From Parabacteroides goldsteinii (lineage in GTDB: Bacteria; Bacteroidota; Bacteroidia; Bacteroidales; Tannerellaceae): 64,000 bases of DNA. Within the stretch, counting starts at the first letter, position 1; each line of letters opens with the position of its first letter. Shown piece after piece: positions 9,282-19,178 of the stretch. The stretch spans positions 31,440 to 95,439 of the forward strand of contig NZ_JADNBB010000012.1 of NCBI RefSeq assembly GCF_015550595.1, read 5' to 3'. The translations under genes and the position numbers were made by a program. The notes beneath the pieces were generated by a model. The model was not told the DNA's origin and made no database searches. It saw only the letters and a list, made by a program, of their open reading frames with translations.

Positions 9282-10331
9282 ATGAAAAAGCACAATAAAA
9301 CAACACTTATTATAGGAGCTATTCCTTATAAAAATAGGGAAGAAAGTTATGGAGGGACAACTGTCTTACTACAAAATCTCATAGATTATATGGCTAGCAA
9401 CCAATATCCTTATAAAATAATACCGACAAATCGCTTTAACGGGAAACTCTTAAAAAAAATAAATTTCTTATACGTAATATGGAAATATGTAATCAATCTT
9501 AATAATATAGATATCGTAACTTTTCATGTCACCAGCAAAGGGGCTTTTATACTTTTTCCTATTTTAAGTCCACTAGCTTTACTTTTCAACAAAAAAATTG
9601 TTTTTCGAAAGTTTGCAGGAAGTTTTAAAAGCGTTTACAAAAAACAATCACCTATTACTAAAGCTTTCTTTCGCTTTTTTTTAAAAAAAGCGGACCTGAC
9701 ATTTGGAGAAACAAAAGAATTAGTATCATTCTTCGCGGAGATAAGTGGAAAACCCGATAAAGTACTATGGTTCCCTAATGTGCGAAAGAAAAGCAAAACA
9801 ATCAAAATATCACCTTATCAAAAACGCCTTGTTTTTATATCACATGTAAAACAGAGTAAAGGTATTAACGAAATTCTGGAGGTATCTAAACGGTTACCTC
9901 CAGATTATACATTGGATATTTACGGTCCCATTAAAGACGAGAGCTATACAGCCGACTATTTCAAGCAATATAATGTGACCTATCGCGGCACTATCAATCC
10001 GGATCAAGTAACGAACACCCTTATCAACTATGATATACTGTTGCTCCCAACATTCCATTCGGGAGAAGGATATCCCGGGATCGTTATCGAAGCTTTTTCT
10101 GTGGGAATACCTGTAATAGCTACAAACTTCGGAGGAATTCCCGAAATCGTAACAGATCGATATAACGGAAGATTAATATCACCTCAGAATACCGATGAAC
10201 TGGAAGAAGCGATCTTATCGTTTCATTCAAAAAATTACTCGAATTATTCTCAGAATGCCTTACTTTCCTTTCACGAAAATTTCGATTCTGACACAGTAAA
10301 TAAGCGCATCACAAATAAAATTATCTCATAA
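9282..10331 (+). CDS. Glycosyltransferase, family 4 (GT-B)
   Basis: A 349-residue GT-B enzyme. The C-terminal half begins with RLVFISHVKQSKGINEIL, a common family-4 hinge. The EX7E signature lies in GEGYPGIVIEAFSVG (about residues 265-279), followed by NFGGIPEIV. It would act at the cytoplasmic face on the growing lipid-linked oligosaccharide. Base composition becomes less AT-rich in its second half. Confidence 0.85.
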   Translation: MKKHNKTTLIIGAIPYKNREESYGGTTVLLQNLIDYMASNQYPYKIIPTNRFNGKLLKKINFLYVIWKYVINLNNIDIVTFHVTSKGAFILFPILSPLALLFNKKIVFRKFAGSFKSVYKKQSPITKAFFRFFLKKADLTFGETKELVSFFAEISGKPDKVLWFPNVRKKSKTIKISPYQKRLVFISHVKQSKGINEILEVSKRLPPDYTLDIYGPIKDESYTADYFKQYNVTYRGTINPDQVTNTLINYDILLLPTFHSGEGYPGIVIEAFSVGIPVIATNFGGIPEIVTDRYNGRLISPQNTDELEEAILSFHSKNYSNYSQNALLSFHENFDSDTVNKRITNKIIS

Positions 10332-10350
10332 CTCCAAATTGACATTTTAT

Positions 10351-11739
10351 ATGAATTATGAAAATATATATGCAAGACTAACGCCGTCTCTGCAAAATTT
10401 AGCTTGTTCCCTATATGGATACAAACTTAAAGAACAACGATTTAATAAGGATTTTTATGCTATCCGTAAATTTTTAGACAGTACCTCCAGCTGGAATCCA
10501 GACCAAATCCTGTCTTATAAAGAAGATAATATTCACCGGATCATACATCATGCTTATAACCATTGTCCTTATTACAAACAAAAATACTCTTCAGTAGGCT
10601 TATCTCCTGCTGATTTTAAATCAATAGACGATCTGTTGCTATTCCCAGAATTGACTAAAGAAGAAATACGTATGCACTGGAAAGAAATGCTTGCAGATAA
10701 TATCCCTGCCGGAAAACTTATCCAATATCATACCAGTGGAAGTACCGGTACTGCTTTAAATTTCTATTGGACTCAATATAGTACACAATTCTACTGGGCT
10801 GTTGTTTACAGATATATGGCCAGGTTTGGAGTTAAGTTAGGTGATAGATATCTCACTCTTACAGGAAAAACAGTCGTTCCAATATCAATAAGCCAACCTC
10901 CATATTGGAGAAAAAACACAATATTAAATCAATACTTCATTAACATGCAACATATTACCAAAGATAAAATAAAATCCATCACCGACTTCATCAATCAAAC
11001 CGATTTCAAATATTTCACAGGATATCCTTCCATCCTCTACCAACTCTCGCTTCAGATTGAGGAAGCGGGACTCATTATATTAAACTCTCCCAAACATATA
11101 TTTACCGGAGCAGAAAAGTTATACGAATATCAAAGAAATCAAATTGCCAGAACATTTAAAGGATGTGAGATTCATGAACATTATAGCTTTTCAGAAGAAG
11201 CAGCCTCTGCCTCTCAATGCACAGACAACAAATACCATGAAGATTTTGAATTAGGACACTTTGAACTGGCTTCCTCCGTACAAAACGAAGGTGAAGAGTC
11301 AGGAGAATTACTGGCAACAGGCTTCGCGAATTACGGAATGCCTTTCATCCGGTATAGAAATGGAGACACTGCTATATTCGATAATCATCCGTGCCCATGT
11401 CATTTAAAAAGTCAGATAATTAAAGAAATCACAGGAAGAATAGAAGATTATATATTAACTCCGGAAGGAATAAAAATTATGCGCTTTGATTATCTGTTCA
11501 AAGATACTCACGATATAAAAGAATGCCAGATAGTACAAACCAAACCAAATGAAATAACATTACGGATTGTACGTCGAAATAATTATTCTGTCCAAACAGA
11601 AAACAACATCCGCAAGCAAGTTAAACATTACATAAGTCTCAATATGCAAGTTCTTTTTGAATACGTATCTGAAATACCTCGCACCAAAGCTGGAAAATTT
11701 AAAGCTGTTGTATCCGAATTAATACATCCCCAACAATGA
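10351..11739 (+). CDS. CapK/PaaK-like adenylate-forming enzyme
   Basis: About 462 residues in the phenylacetate-CoA-ligase-like branch of the adenylate-forming superfamily. The ATP-binding loop is HTSGSTGTALNFYW, the adenine motif region is HEHYSFSEEAA, and YRNGDTA lies near the hinge. CapK-type relatives in capsule loci probably activate an acid that decorates the polysaccharide; the substrate here is unknown. I chose ATG 10351; a TTG at 10339 would add four residues and leave the ORF open. The stop overlaps the next start by four bases (ATGA), pairing it tightly with the heparinase-like gene. Confidence 0.82.
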   Translation: MNYENIYARLTPSLQNLACSLYGYKLKEQRFNKDFYAIRKFLDSTSSWNPDQILSYKEDNIHRIIHHAYNHCPYYKQKYSSVGLSPADFKSIDDLLLFPELTKEEIRMHWKEMLADNIPAGKLIQYHTSGSTGTALNFYWTQYSTQFYWAVVYRYMARFGVKLGDRYLTLTGKTVVPISISQPPYWRKNTILNQYFINMQHITKDKIKSITDFINQTDFKYFTGYPSILYQLSLQIEEAGLIILNSPKHIFTGAEKLYEYQRNQIARTFKGCEIHEHYSFSEEAASASQCTDNKYHEDFELGHFELASSVQNEGEESGELLATGFANYGMPFIRYRNGDTAIFDNHPCPCHLKSQIIKEITGRIEDYILTPEGIKIMRFDYLFKDTHDIKECQIVQTKPNEITLRIVRRNNYSVQTENNIRKQVKHYISLNMQVLFEYVSEIPRTKAGKFKAVVSELIHPQQ

Positions 11740-13328
11740 AACTATCTTTATATTATCATACTTTACGCCACCTGAGGCCAATACAAATTATTTATCAGAT
11801 AAAACATCATATCTGGCAAATACAAAAAAAAACTCTTCGCATAAATAAATATAGAAAAGGAGAACCATTATCTCTTTTAACATATATAGATAAATCTATC
11901 TGTCTACAAGCAGACGGATCTTTTACGTTCCTAAACATCAATAAAAGGGTTAAAGAGTGGAATTATACCGAAGGATCCATGCTATGGATGTATAATCTCA
12001 ATTATATGGATTATCTGTTACAAACAGGATTGGATCCGAAACTAGGTATTGATTGGATCAACCGCTTTATACAGGACCAATCAACAAATATAACAGGATT
12101 AGATCCTTATCCGATAGCTCTTCGTAATATCAATTGGATCAAATTTATATCCCGATATTATTTTCTGATTTCGGAAACGGAACTAACTCAATGGAACACT
12201 TCCATATATTCCCAGTATCAAAGATTATTCAGTAACCTCGAATTCCACCTCTTGGGTAATCATCTCCTTGAAAATGCTTATTCTCTTTTATGGGGAGGAC
12301 TTTATTTCCGGGAAGATAAATTTTATGAGAAAGCAGTCTGGCTGTTGACGCAAGAGCTCAATGAGCAAATTCTTCCGGATGGGGCTCATTATGAACTGAG
12401 CCCGATGTATCACGAAATACTTCTGGACCGGTTACTGGATTGTATCAATGCGTTAAAATACAATTACCGTTTTGAAGGACAAGAGAGTGTTATTGCTTTT
12501 CTGGAAGAAAAAGCCCGGCTTATGCTTAGCTGGCTAAACGCTATTATCTATAAAGACGGTACAATTCCTTTATTGAATGATTCCGCTTACGGGATCGCTC
12601 CTTCCGCCAGGGATTTATTCGCCTATGCTAAACGACTGGCAATCCAATGGTCTACTCATAAATTAAAAGAAAGCGGATATCGGAAATTTGTATCCGATAC
12701 GTTTGAAATGATTATGGATGTCGGAAATATCGGTCCTGATTATATTCCGGGGCATGCTCATGCCGATACATTCAATTATGAACTTCGCATTGACGGAAAG
12801 CCTTTCATTATCGATTCCGGCATTTCTACTTATGAAAAAAATAGCCGTAGACAATACGAACGTGAAACACATGCCCATAATACCGTTCAGGTAGATGGAA
12901 AAAGTTCCAGTAAAGTATGGGGAGGTTTCCGGGTTGCACAACGAGCAAAGATATCCGGCTTAAAAGAAGACAAATTCTGTATTACGGCAAGTCATAATGG
13001 TTTCAGAGAAACAGGAATCAGTCACCAACGGATATTTAACATGAATGATGAAGAGATCATGATTTGCGATTCTCTTCTACCTCTATCCGAGAAAAAAGGG
13101 ATCACCATGATTCATCTTCATCCGGATATAAGAATCATATCCGTCAATAATGACTCTATAAAAACCAATCTGGCAATCTTCTGGTTTTACGGAACAGATG
13201 AAATATGGATAGAAGACTGTGAAGTAGCTTTCGAATACAATAAGCGAGTCGCCACAAAAAAAATATGTATAGCATTCACGAACCAAATGCAATACACTAT
13301 TAACAAATTCAGGACAGAACACAAATGA
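11736..13328 (+). CDS. Heparinase II/III-like polysaccharide lyase-fold protein
   Basis: 530 residues with an N-terminal alpha-helical toroid (about 60-310; NHLLENAYSLLWGGLYF) and a C-terminal beta-sandwich of the heparinase II/III type. The beta part carries GHAHADTFNYELRIDG and ETHAHNTVQVDG, the conserved His-containing motifs of the family. No signal peptide is apparent. Family members are lyases of uronate-containing polymers. Inside a biosynthetic locus it may modify, edit or release the product, which probably contains ManNAcA (inference). Four-base overlaps on both sides show translational coupling with the CapK-like and GT4 genes. Confidence 0.82.
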   Translation: MKLSLYYHTLRHLRPIQIIYQIKHHIWQIQKKTLRINKYRKGEPLSLLTYIDKSICLQADGSFTFLNINKRVKEWNYTEGSMLWMYNLNYMDYLLQTGLDPKLGIDWINRFIQDQSTNITGLDPYPIALRNINWIKFISRYYFLISETELTQWNTSIYSQYQRLFSNLEFHLLGNHLLENAYSLLWGGLYFREDKFYEKAVWLLTQELNEQILPDGAHYELSPMYHEILLDRLLDCINALKYNYRFEGQESVIAFLEEKARLMLSWLNAIIYKDGTIPLLNDSAYGIAPSARDLFAYAKRLAIQWSTHKLKESGYRKFVSDTFEMIMDVGNIGPDYIPGHAHADTFNYELRIDGKPFIIDSGISTYEKNSRRQYERETHAHNTVQVDGKSSSKVWGGFRVAQRAKISGLKEDKFCITASHNGFRETGISHQRIFNMNDEEIMICDSLLPLSEKKGITMIHLHPDIRIISVNNDSIKTNLAIFWFYGTDEIWIEDCEVAFEYNKRVATKKICIAFTNQMQYTINKFRTEHK

Positions 13329-14536
13329 AAATTTTATTTTTAACAGACAACTTTCCTCCGGAAGTAAATGCACCCGCTACACGTACTTACGAACATTGCA
13401 AAGAATGGGTTCAACAAGGAGCAGAAGTCACAGTTATCACCTGCGTCCCCAATTTTCCACAAGGAAAAGTATATAAAGGATACAGTAATAAATTATATCA
13501 ACAGGAGATGATGGATGGCATTCATGTTATTCGTGTATGGAGTTATATCACCGCCAACGAAGGATTTCTGAAACGTACACTTGACTACATTAGTTTTTCT
13601 GTATCCGCATTCTTCGCCGGCCTCTTTCAACAGGCTGATATTATCATTGCAACATCCCCTCAATTCTTCACGGCCCTCTCGGGACGCACATTAGCTTTCT
13701 GGAAAAGAAAGCCCTGGATCATGGAGGTACGCGATCTTTGGCCGGAATCGATCAAGACAGTCGGAGCCATGAAAGATAACCCAATCATCCGTTATTTCGA
13801 ATGGGAAGAAAAAAGATGCTACCGGTCGGCAGATAAAGTCGTTGTCGTAACCGACTCCTTCAAAAAGAAGCTGGGAGAAAAAGGTATTACATCTCCTAAG
13901 ATAGAAGTAATAAAGAATGGAGTAGACCTGACCAGGTTTACCCCAGTCGGGAAAGATGAAAAACTGATCGAAGAATTAGACCTGAAAGGGAAAAAGGTGA
14001 TTGGATATATCGGCACACATGGCATGGCGCATAAACTAGATTTTATTCTGCAATGTGCCGCCAACATGCACGGTAAAAATAATTACCATTTCCTTCTGAT
14101 CGGAGCCGGGGCGGAAAAAAAGAACTTACTAAAACTAAAAGAGCAATTAAATATAAAAAATGTAACCATGCTCGATCCCGTCTCCAAACAAGATGTAAAA
14201 CGCTATATATCCATCCTCGATATAGCCTTGATAAACCTGCGTAAATCGGATTTGTTCACCACTGTGATTCCTTCTAAAATATTCGAAAATGCAGGTATGG
14301 AAATTCCTATTCTTATGGGTGTAGATGGAGAAGCCCGCCAGATCATAGAAGCTTATCAGGCCGGATTGTTCTTTGAGCCGGAATCAGAAGAAGATTTTAA
14401 CAGGAAACTTCATTCGCTTCTATCCGACCCAGCCTTATACAAGCAATGTCAAGAAGGATGTCGGAAACTGGCTCACGACTTCGACCGTAAATTACTCGCC
14501 AAACGAATGTTACATATAATAAAAGAAACAATATGA
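13325..14536 (+). CDS. Glycosyltransferase, family 4 (WbuB-like)
   Basis: 403 residues. The opening LFLTDNFPPEVNAPATRTYE and the segment WIMEVRDLWPESI match the WbuB-like subgroup that transfers deoxy-aminosugars such as FucNAc. The C-terminal domain has GYIGTHGMAHKLDF and PSKIFENAGMEIPIL. It overlaps both neighbours by four bases. Compared with the central cassette it is less AT-rich. The precise sugar is not certain. Confidence 0.85.
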   Translation: MKILFLTDNFPPEVNAPATRTYEHCKEWVQQGAEVTVITCVPNFPQGKVYKGYSNKLYQQEMMDGIHVIRVWSYITANEGFLKRTLDYISFSVSAFFAGLFQQADIIIATSPQFFTALSGRTLAFWKRKPWIMEVRDLWPESIKTVGAMKDNPIIRYFEWEEKRCYRSADKVVVVTDSFKKKLGEKGITSPKIEVIKNGVDLTRFTPVGKDEKLIEELDLKGKKVIGYIGTHGMAHKLDFILQCAANMHGKNNYHFLLIGAGAEKKNLLKLKEQLNIKNVTMLDPVSKQDVKRYISILDIALINLRKSDLFTTVIPSKIFENAGMEIPILMGVDGEARQIIEAYQAGLFFEPESEEDFNRKLHSLLSDPALYKQCQEGCRKLAHDFDRKLLAKRMLHIIKETI

Positions 14537-15693
14537 AAAAAATTATGCTAGTCTTCGGTACTCGCCCCGAAGCAATAAAAATGGCTCCTCTGGTAAAGGA
14601 ATTTCAAAAAGATACCGACAATTTTCAAACCATCGTTTGTGTCACCGGACAACATCGTGAAATGCTGGACCAGGTGCTGCATATTTTTGACATCCATCCA
14701 GACTATGACCTGAACATCATGAAGCAAGGGCAGGATCTGTATGATGTAACAGCCCGCGTCCTTATCGGAATGAGAGATGTTCTACAGGAAGCCCGGCCTG
14801 ATCTGGTTCTGGTACATGGCGATACAACCACTTCTACGGCCGCAGCTCTGGCCGCCTTTTATCAACAGATCCCTGTCGGACATATAGAAGCCGGATTGCG
14901 GACTCATAATATATACAGTCCCTGGCCGGAAGAAATGAACCGTCAGATTACCGGGAGAATTGCAACTTATCACTTCTCTCCAACTTCTTTAAGCAAAAAA
15001 AACTTACTGGCGGAAGGGATCGCAGAGGAACGGATCACAGTAACAGGCAATACCGTTATAGATGCTTTGTATCATGTGGTCAGGCAAATAAAAAACAAGG
15101 ACAATTTACGCCAACAACTTACTAATGAACTGGAAAGAGCTGGTTATAAAATAAGTAGACTGGCAGAACAAAGTAACCGGAAATTGGTTTTAATAACAGG
15201 TCATCGCAGGGAAAACTTCGGTAAAGGTTTTATAGCCATGTGTAAAGCCATCAAAACTTTAGCAAAGAAATACCCGAAAGTAGACTTTGTCTATCCGATG
15301 CATCTGAATCCGAACGTTCGGAAACCCATACAGGAAGTATTCGGAGATACGCATCTCCCCAATATGTTCTTTATAGAACCGTTAGAATACCTTCCGTTTG
15401 TCTATCTGATGGAACAATCGACAATCGTCCTGACCGATAGCGGCGGCATCCAGGAAGAGGCTCCCGGATTGGGTAAACCGGTATTGGTTATGCGTGATAC
15501 AACCGAACGCCCGGAGGCGTTAGACGCCGGAACAGTAAAACTGGTAGGAACTGATTTCATAAAAATATTGGATGAAACCTCCCGGTTATTGGAAGATCAG
15601 AATCTGTATGATCAAATGAGTAAAGCCGTTAATCCTTATGGGGATGGACTGGCCTGCCAAAGAATTGTAACACAAATAAGAAAGATTTTATGA
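14533..15693 (+). CDS. wecB: UDP-N-acetylglucosamine 2-epimerase (non-hydrolysing)
   Basis: 386 residues. It interconverts UDP-GlcNAc and UDP-ManNAc in the cytoplasm and feeds the WecC dehydrogenase encoded at 3793. Family motifs are GTRPEAIKMAPL at the N-terminus, VTGQHREMLD, LVHGDTTTSTAAA, GHIEAGLRT, PEEMNRQ and TDSGGIQEEAP. It overlaps both neighbours by four bases. Separating wecB and wecC by about ten genes is unusual but still within one operon. Confidence 0.93.
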   Translation: MKKIMLVFGTRPEAIKMAPLVKEFQKDTDNFQTIVCVTGQHREMLDQVLHIFDIHPDYDLNIMKQGQDLYDVTARVLIGMRDVLQEARPDLVLVHGDTTTSTAAALAAFYQQIPVGHIEAGLRTHNIYSPWPEEMNRQITGRIATYHFSPTSLSKKNLLAEGIAEERITVTGNTVIDALYHVVRQIKNKDNLRQQLTNELERAGYKISRLAEQSNRKLVLITGHRRENFGKGFIAMCKAIKTLAKKYPKVDFVYPMHLNPNVRKPIQEVFGDTHLPNMFFIEPLEYLPFVYLMEQSTIVLTDSGGIQEEAPGLGKPVLVMRDTTERPEALDAGTVKLVGTDFIKILDETSRLLEDQNLYDQMSKAVNPYGDGLACQRIVTQIRKIL

Positions 15694-18080
15694 AAACTTT
15701 GAGCCGATACATTTTCTGTGTTTTATGTCTCTTTATACCAGCTGTCACTTTCGCCCAAATACCGCAAGAGCTATTGGATAAAGCAAAAGCTGCAGGTATG
15801 ACGGAAGAACAGATTCAGCAGGAGATGAGAAAACGCCTGGAACAACAGCATTCTAATCAACCGGTAATTTCTGCAACCGAACATCCGGTTACGGACAGGA
15901 TCACATTCGATACAAAGATACCTCCGCTGGAGTTACAACGCGAAAACAATACTCCGCAGGATAGTAGCAAGAACCTCGTATTCGGTCGTGAAATATTCTC
16001 AAATAAAAACCTGTCTTTCGAGCCGAACCTAAACATGCCTACCCCCAGAAACTATCCACTATCAGCCGGTGACGAATTACAAATCAACGTATGGGGAGAC
16101 TCTGAGTTAAATCTGCAACTAACCGTATCACCCGACGGTACAATTATTATACCGAATGTAGGTCCTGTAGCTATTAGCGGCCTGACCGTCGAACAGGCGG
16201 AAAACCGTATCAAGCAGGAACTGGGAAAGATCATGACAAACCTGGTAGATGGAAGCGAGCCTAACACCTTCGTTTCCGTCGGACTTGGGAAGATACGTAG
16301 CATTAAGGTGAATATCGTAGGTGAAGCCGTTACCCCCGGAACGTATACACTTCCCTCACTGGCCAGCTTATTCAACGCCTTATATGCAGCCGGAGGTGTC
16401 AATGACATCGGTTCCTTACGTAACATACGGGTATATCGCAACAATAAAGAAATTGCCAACCTGGATGTGTACGACTATCTGCTGAAAGGTAAATACGATA
16501 CGAATATCCGCCTGGAAGATAATGATATGATTATCATTGAACCTTACGACCAGTTGGTCAACACCAAAGGCAAAGTAAAACGCAACCGTACATTCGAACT
16601 TCGTAAAGGCGAAACTTTAAGTGATTTATTAAAGATGGCAGGAGGATTTACCGGAGATGCTTTTACCGAAGACGTGACAATCAAACGAAAATCCGGCTCA
16701 CGCTATCAGATTGCCACCATTACGGAAGAAGAGTTCCCAACCTTTATCCTTCATGACGGCGACTCCCTATTGGTAGACTCTGTTATCCCTTTCTATGACA
16801 ACCGGCTCACAATAACCGGAGCCGTATGGCGTCCCGGCGAATATGAGTTAAGTCCGCGAGTACATACCGTCAAACAACTGATCAACCAGGCTGCCGGACT
16901 GAAAGGAGACGAATTTATCGGAAGAGCCCATATCACCCGGTTGAACCCGGATTTTACCAGTACAGTAATAGCTATCGACGTTCAGGACATCCTGAACGGG
17001 AAAGCCCCTGATATTGAATTACAGAAAGAGGACAAACTACATATCCCTTCTCTCTTCGAGCTACGGGAACCTTATACCATCAAAGTAGGCGGAGCGGTTA
17101 ATTATCCAGACACAGTCCTTCCTTTCAGTAAAAATATGACAGTTGAAGATGCGGTTATACTGGCAGGTGGCTTGCAAGAGTCAGCCTCTACAATCAATGT
17201 GGAAGTGGCACGCCGTATAAAAGATCCGACAGCCGACAAAAGCACAAACCAGATATCCAGGATATATACAGTTTCATTGAACAATGATCTGAAACTATCC
17301 TCAAAATCATCCGGATCGCATACGGATACACTCTTCACGCTGGAACCATTCGATGAGGTATTCGTACGCTTCTCCCCTGGTTATGAAAAACAGCAGGTTG
17401 TTAAAGTAAACGGTGAAGTAACTTTCACCGGTGATTATGCATTGCCTACCAAAAACACCCGGCTAAGTAATATCATAGCCCAATCCGGAGGTGTCACCAA
17501 AGATGCCTATGTGAAAGGAGCTAGTTTGAAACGCCAGTTAACACGAGATGAAGTGCGTCAGGTAGAGACTTTATTGCATCTAAGCAACAATAATAAACAA
17601 AGCAAAGACTCCATCGCCCTATCGCTTGCTAACATAAAAGATTATTCGGTCGGCATCGACCTGGAGCAGGCACTGGCACATCCAGGAAGTACACACGACC
17701 TGGTACTCCGCGACGGGGATGCAATCTATATACCTCAGCTACAAAGTACCGTAAAGGTGAGCGGTTCCGTTACCTATCCCAACAGTATCACCTATACAAA
17801 AGGAGCCTCCGTACGCGACTGCCTTTCACAGGCCGGAGGATATAACGACATTGCCCGCAAATACCCGATCGTTATTTATATGAACGGTAAAGTAGCCACT
17901 ACACGTAGGGTCGGCATCTTCTTTAAGCGTTATCCTAAAGTCGAACCGGGATGTGAAATCGTCGTACCTTCTAAAACACAACGAGACAGACGATCGAATC
18001 TGGCTGAAATACTAAGTATAGCAAGTTCGACAACCTCTATGGCCGCCATGGTTACTTCAATAATAAATAATTTAAAATAA
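15690..18080 (+). CDS. Large SLBB-repeat polysaccharide export protein (Wza-like)
   Basis: 796 residues, about twice the length of E. coli Wza. A signal peptide (FCVLCLFIPAVTFAQ) ends near residue 23 and no lipobox cysteine is seen. The Poly_export domain follows at about 118-185 (LSAGDELQINVWGDSEL). I count about six SLBB-like beta-grasp repeats, each with a form of GG or G-G-Y near its end (for example VNIVGEAVTPGTYTLPS and VKVSGSVTYPNSITYTK). A short hydrophobic tail ends it. It would form the outer-membrane and periplasmic channel. The start overlaps wecB by four bases. Confidence 0.9.
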   Translation: MKTLSRYIFCVLCLFIPAVTFAQIPQELLDKAKAAGMTEEQIQQEMRKRLEQQHSNQPVISATEHPVTDRITFDTKIPPLELQRENNTPQDSSKNLVFGREIFSNKNLSFEPNLNMPTPRNYPLSAGDELQINVWGDSELNLQLTVSPDGTIIIPNVGPVAISGLTVEQAENRIKQELGKIMTNLVDGSEPNTFVSVGLGKIRSIKVNIVGEAVTPGTYTLPSLASLFNALYAAGGVNDIGSLRNIRVYRNNKEIANLDVYDYLLKGKYDTNIRLEDNDMIIIEPYDQLVNTKGKVKRNRTFELRKGETLSDLLKMAGGFTGDAFTEDVTIKRKSGSRYQIATITEEEFPTFILHDGDSLLVDSVIPFYDNRLTITGAVWRPGEYELSPRVHTVKQLINQAAGLKGDEFIGRAHITRLNPDFTSTVIAIDVQDILNGKAPDIELQKEDKLHIPSLFELREPYTIKVGGAVNYPDTVLPFSKNMTVEDAVILAGGLQESASTINVEVARRIKDPTADKSTNQISRIYTVSLNNDLKLSSKSSGSHTDTLFTLEPFDEVFVRFSPGYEKQQVVKVNGEVTFTGDYALPTKNTRLSNIIAQSGGVTKDAYVKGASLKRQLTRDEVRQVETLLHLSNNNKQSKDSIALSLANIKDYSVGIDLEQALAHPGSTHDLVLRDGDAIYIPQLQSTVKVSGSVTYPNSITYTKGASVRDCLSQAGGYNDIARKYPIVIYMNGKVATTRRVGIFFKRYPKVEPGCEIVVPSKTQRDRRSNLAEILSIASSTTSMAAMVTSIINNLK

Positions 18081-18086
18081 GTAATA

Positions 18087-19160
18087 ATGGATACAACAGA
18101 AAACAAACAACCCGGAACGGAACAGGATATAGACATTGTCGTTATCGTCCGTTATCTGTGGTCTAAGCGAAAGCTACTATTAAAAAGTAGTGTTATAGCT
18201 ATACTGGCCGGGCTTATCATAGCTTTCAGTATCCCCAAAGAATATACAACGACCATCAAACTCATGCCTGAAACAAACAATCCGGCTAATAAGATGGGAA
18301 ACCTGGGCGGATTAGCTGCCATAGCAGGGATAGATTTGAATAGTACAACCAGCCCGGATGCAATCTCACCGGAATTGTATCCGGACGTGGTTCACAGTAC
18401 TCCTTTCTTGCTGGAGCTGTTTCCGGAACAGGTAACCAATAAGAAAAAGACATTGTCGGTCTCCGTATTCGATTATCTGGCCGAACATCAGCGGGATGCG
18501 TGGTGGAACTATATCCTGAAAGCACCATTAAAAGGGTTATCATACTTAATCGGACTTTTCGGAGACCAGGAAGAGAAATCAGATAAAGTCGACCCTTTCT
18601 TTCTGACCAAAGAGCAGGAGAATATTATTAAGGAATTGCAAAGCAGAATATCCGTCTTTGTCGATAAAAAGACACAGGTGGTAACCGTATCCGTCGAAAT
18701 GCAGGACCCGGTCATTTCTGCGCAGATAACAGAAAGTGTAGTAAGTAAATTACAAACCTACATCACCAACTATCGGACACAAAAGGCCAAACAGGATCTT
18801 GAATTCACCGATAAAGTACTGAGGGAGGCCCAGGCTGCCTATTATAAGGCACAAAAGGCTTATGCTGCTTTCGAGGATAGTAATAAGAATATCATTTCAG
18901 CCAGTTACCGGACAGAACAGGAAAGATTGCGCAATGAAATGACACTGACATTCAATGTATATAATACGCTGGCACAGAAATTGGAACAGGATAAACTGCG
19001 GGTACAGGAACAAACACCGATCTATACGATCATAGAGCCGGCTACTGTCCCGCTAAAAGCATCAGCACCTAAAAAGGTACTGATACTTATCGGTTTCCTG
19101 TTTATTACACTGACGGGAATGGCCGGTTACCTATTAATCAGGGACAAACAATTATTCTAA
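18087..19160 (+). CDS. Wzz-type chain-length determinant / copolymerase
   Basis: 357 residues with two transmembrane helices, at about 32-52 (SSVIAILAGLIIAFSIP) and 332-352 (VLILIGFLFITLTGMAGYLL). A periplasmic domain with coiled coil lies between them (about 225-300). The Pro-rich PATVPLKASAPKK just before the second helix is a Wzz signature. No C-terminal tyrosine kinase is fused. It would set polymer length with the Wzy and SLBB proteins. It is the last gene of the operon and ends 18 bases from the convergent fkp stop. Confidence 0.88.
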   Translation: MDTTENKQPGTEQDIDIVVIVRYLWSKRKLLLKSSVIAILAGLIIAFSIPKEYTTTIKLMPETNNPANKMGNLGGLAAIAGIDLNSTTSPDAISPELYPDVVHSTPFLLELFPEQVTNKKKTLSVSVFDYLAEHQRDAWWNYILKAPLKGLSYLIGLFGDQEEKSDKVDPFFLTKEQENIIKELQSRISVFVDKKTQVVTVSVEMQDPVISAQITESVVSKLQTYITNYRTQKAKQDLEFTDKVLREAQAAYYKAQKAYAAFEDSNKNIISASYRTEQERLRNEMTLTFNVYNTLAQKLEQDKLRVQEQTPIYTIIEPATVPLKASAPKKVLILIGFLFITLTGMAGYLLIRDKQLF

Positions 19161-19178
19161 CAACTCTGTCTCTTCCTG

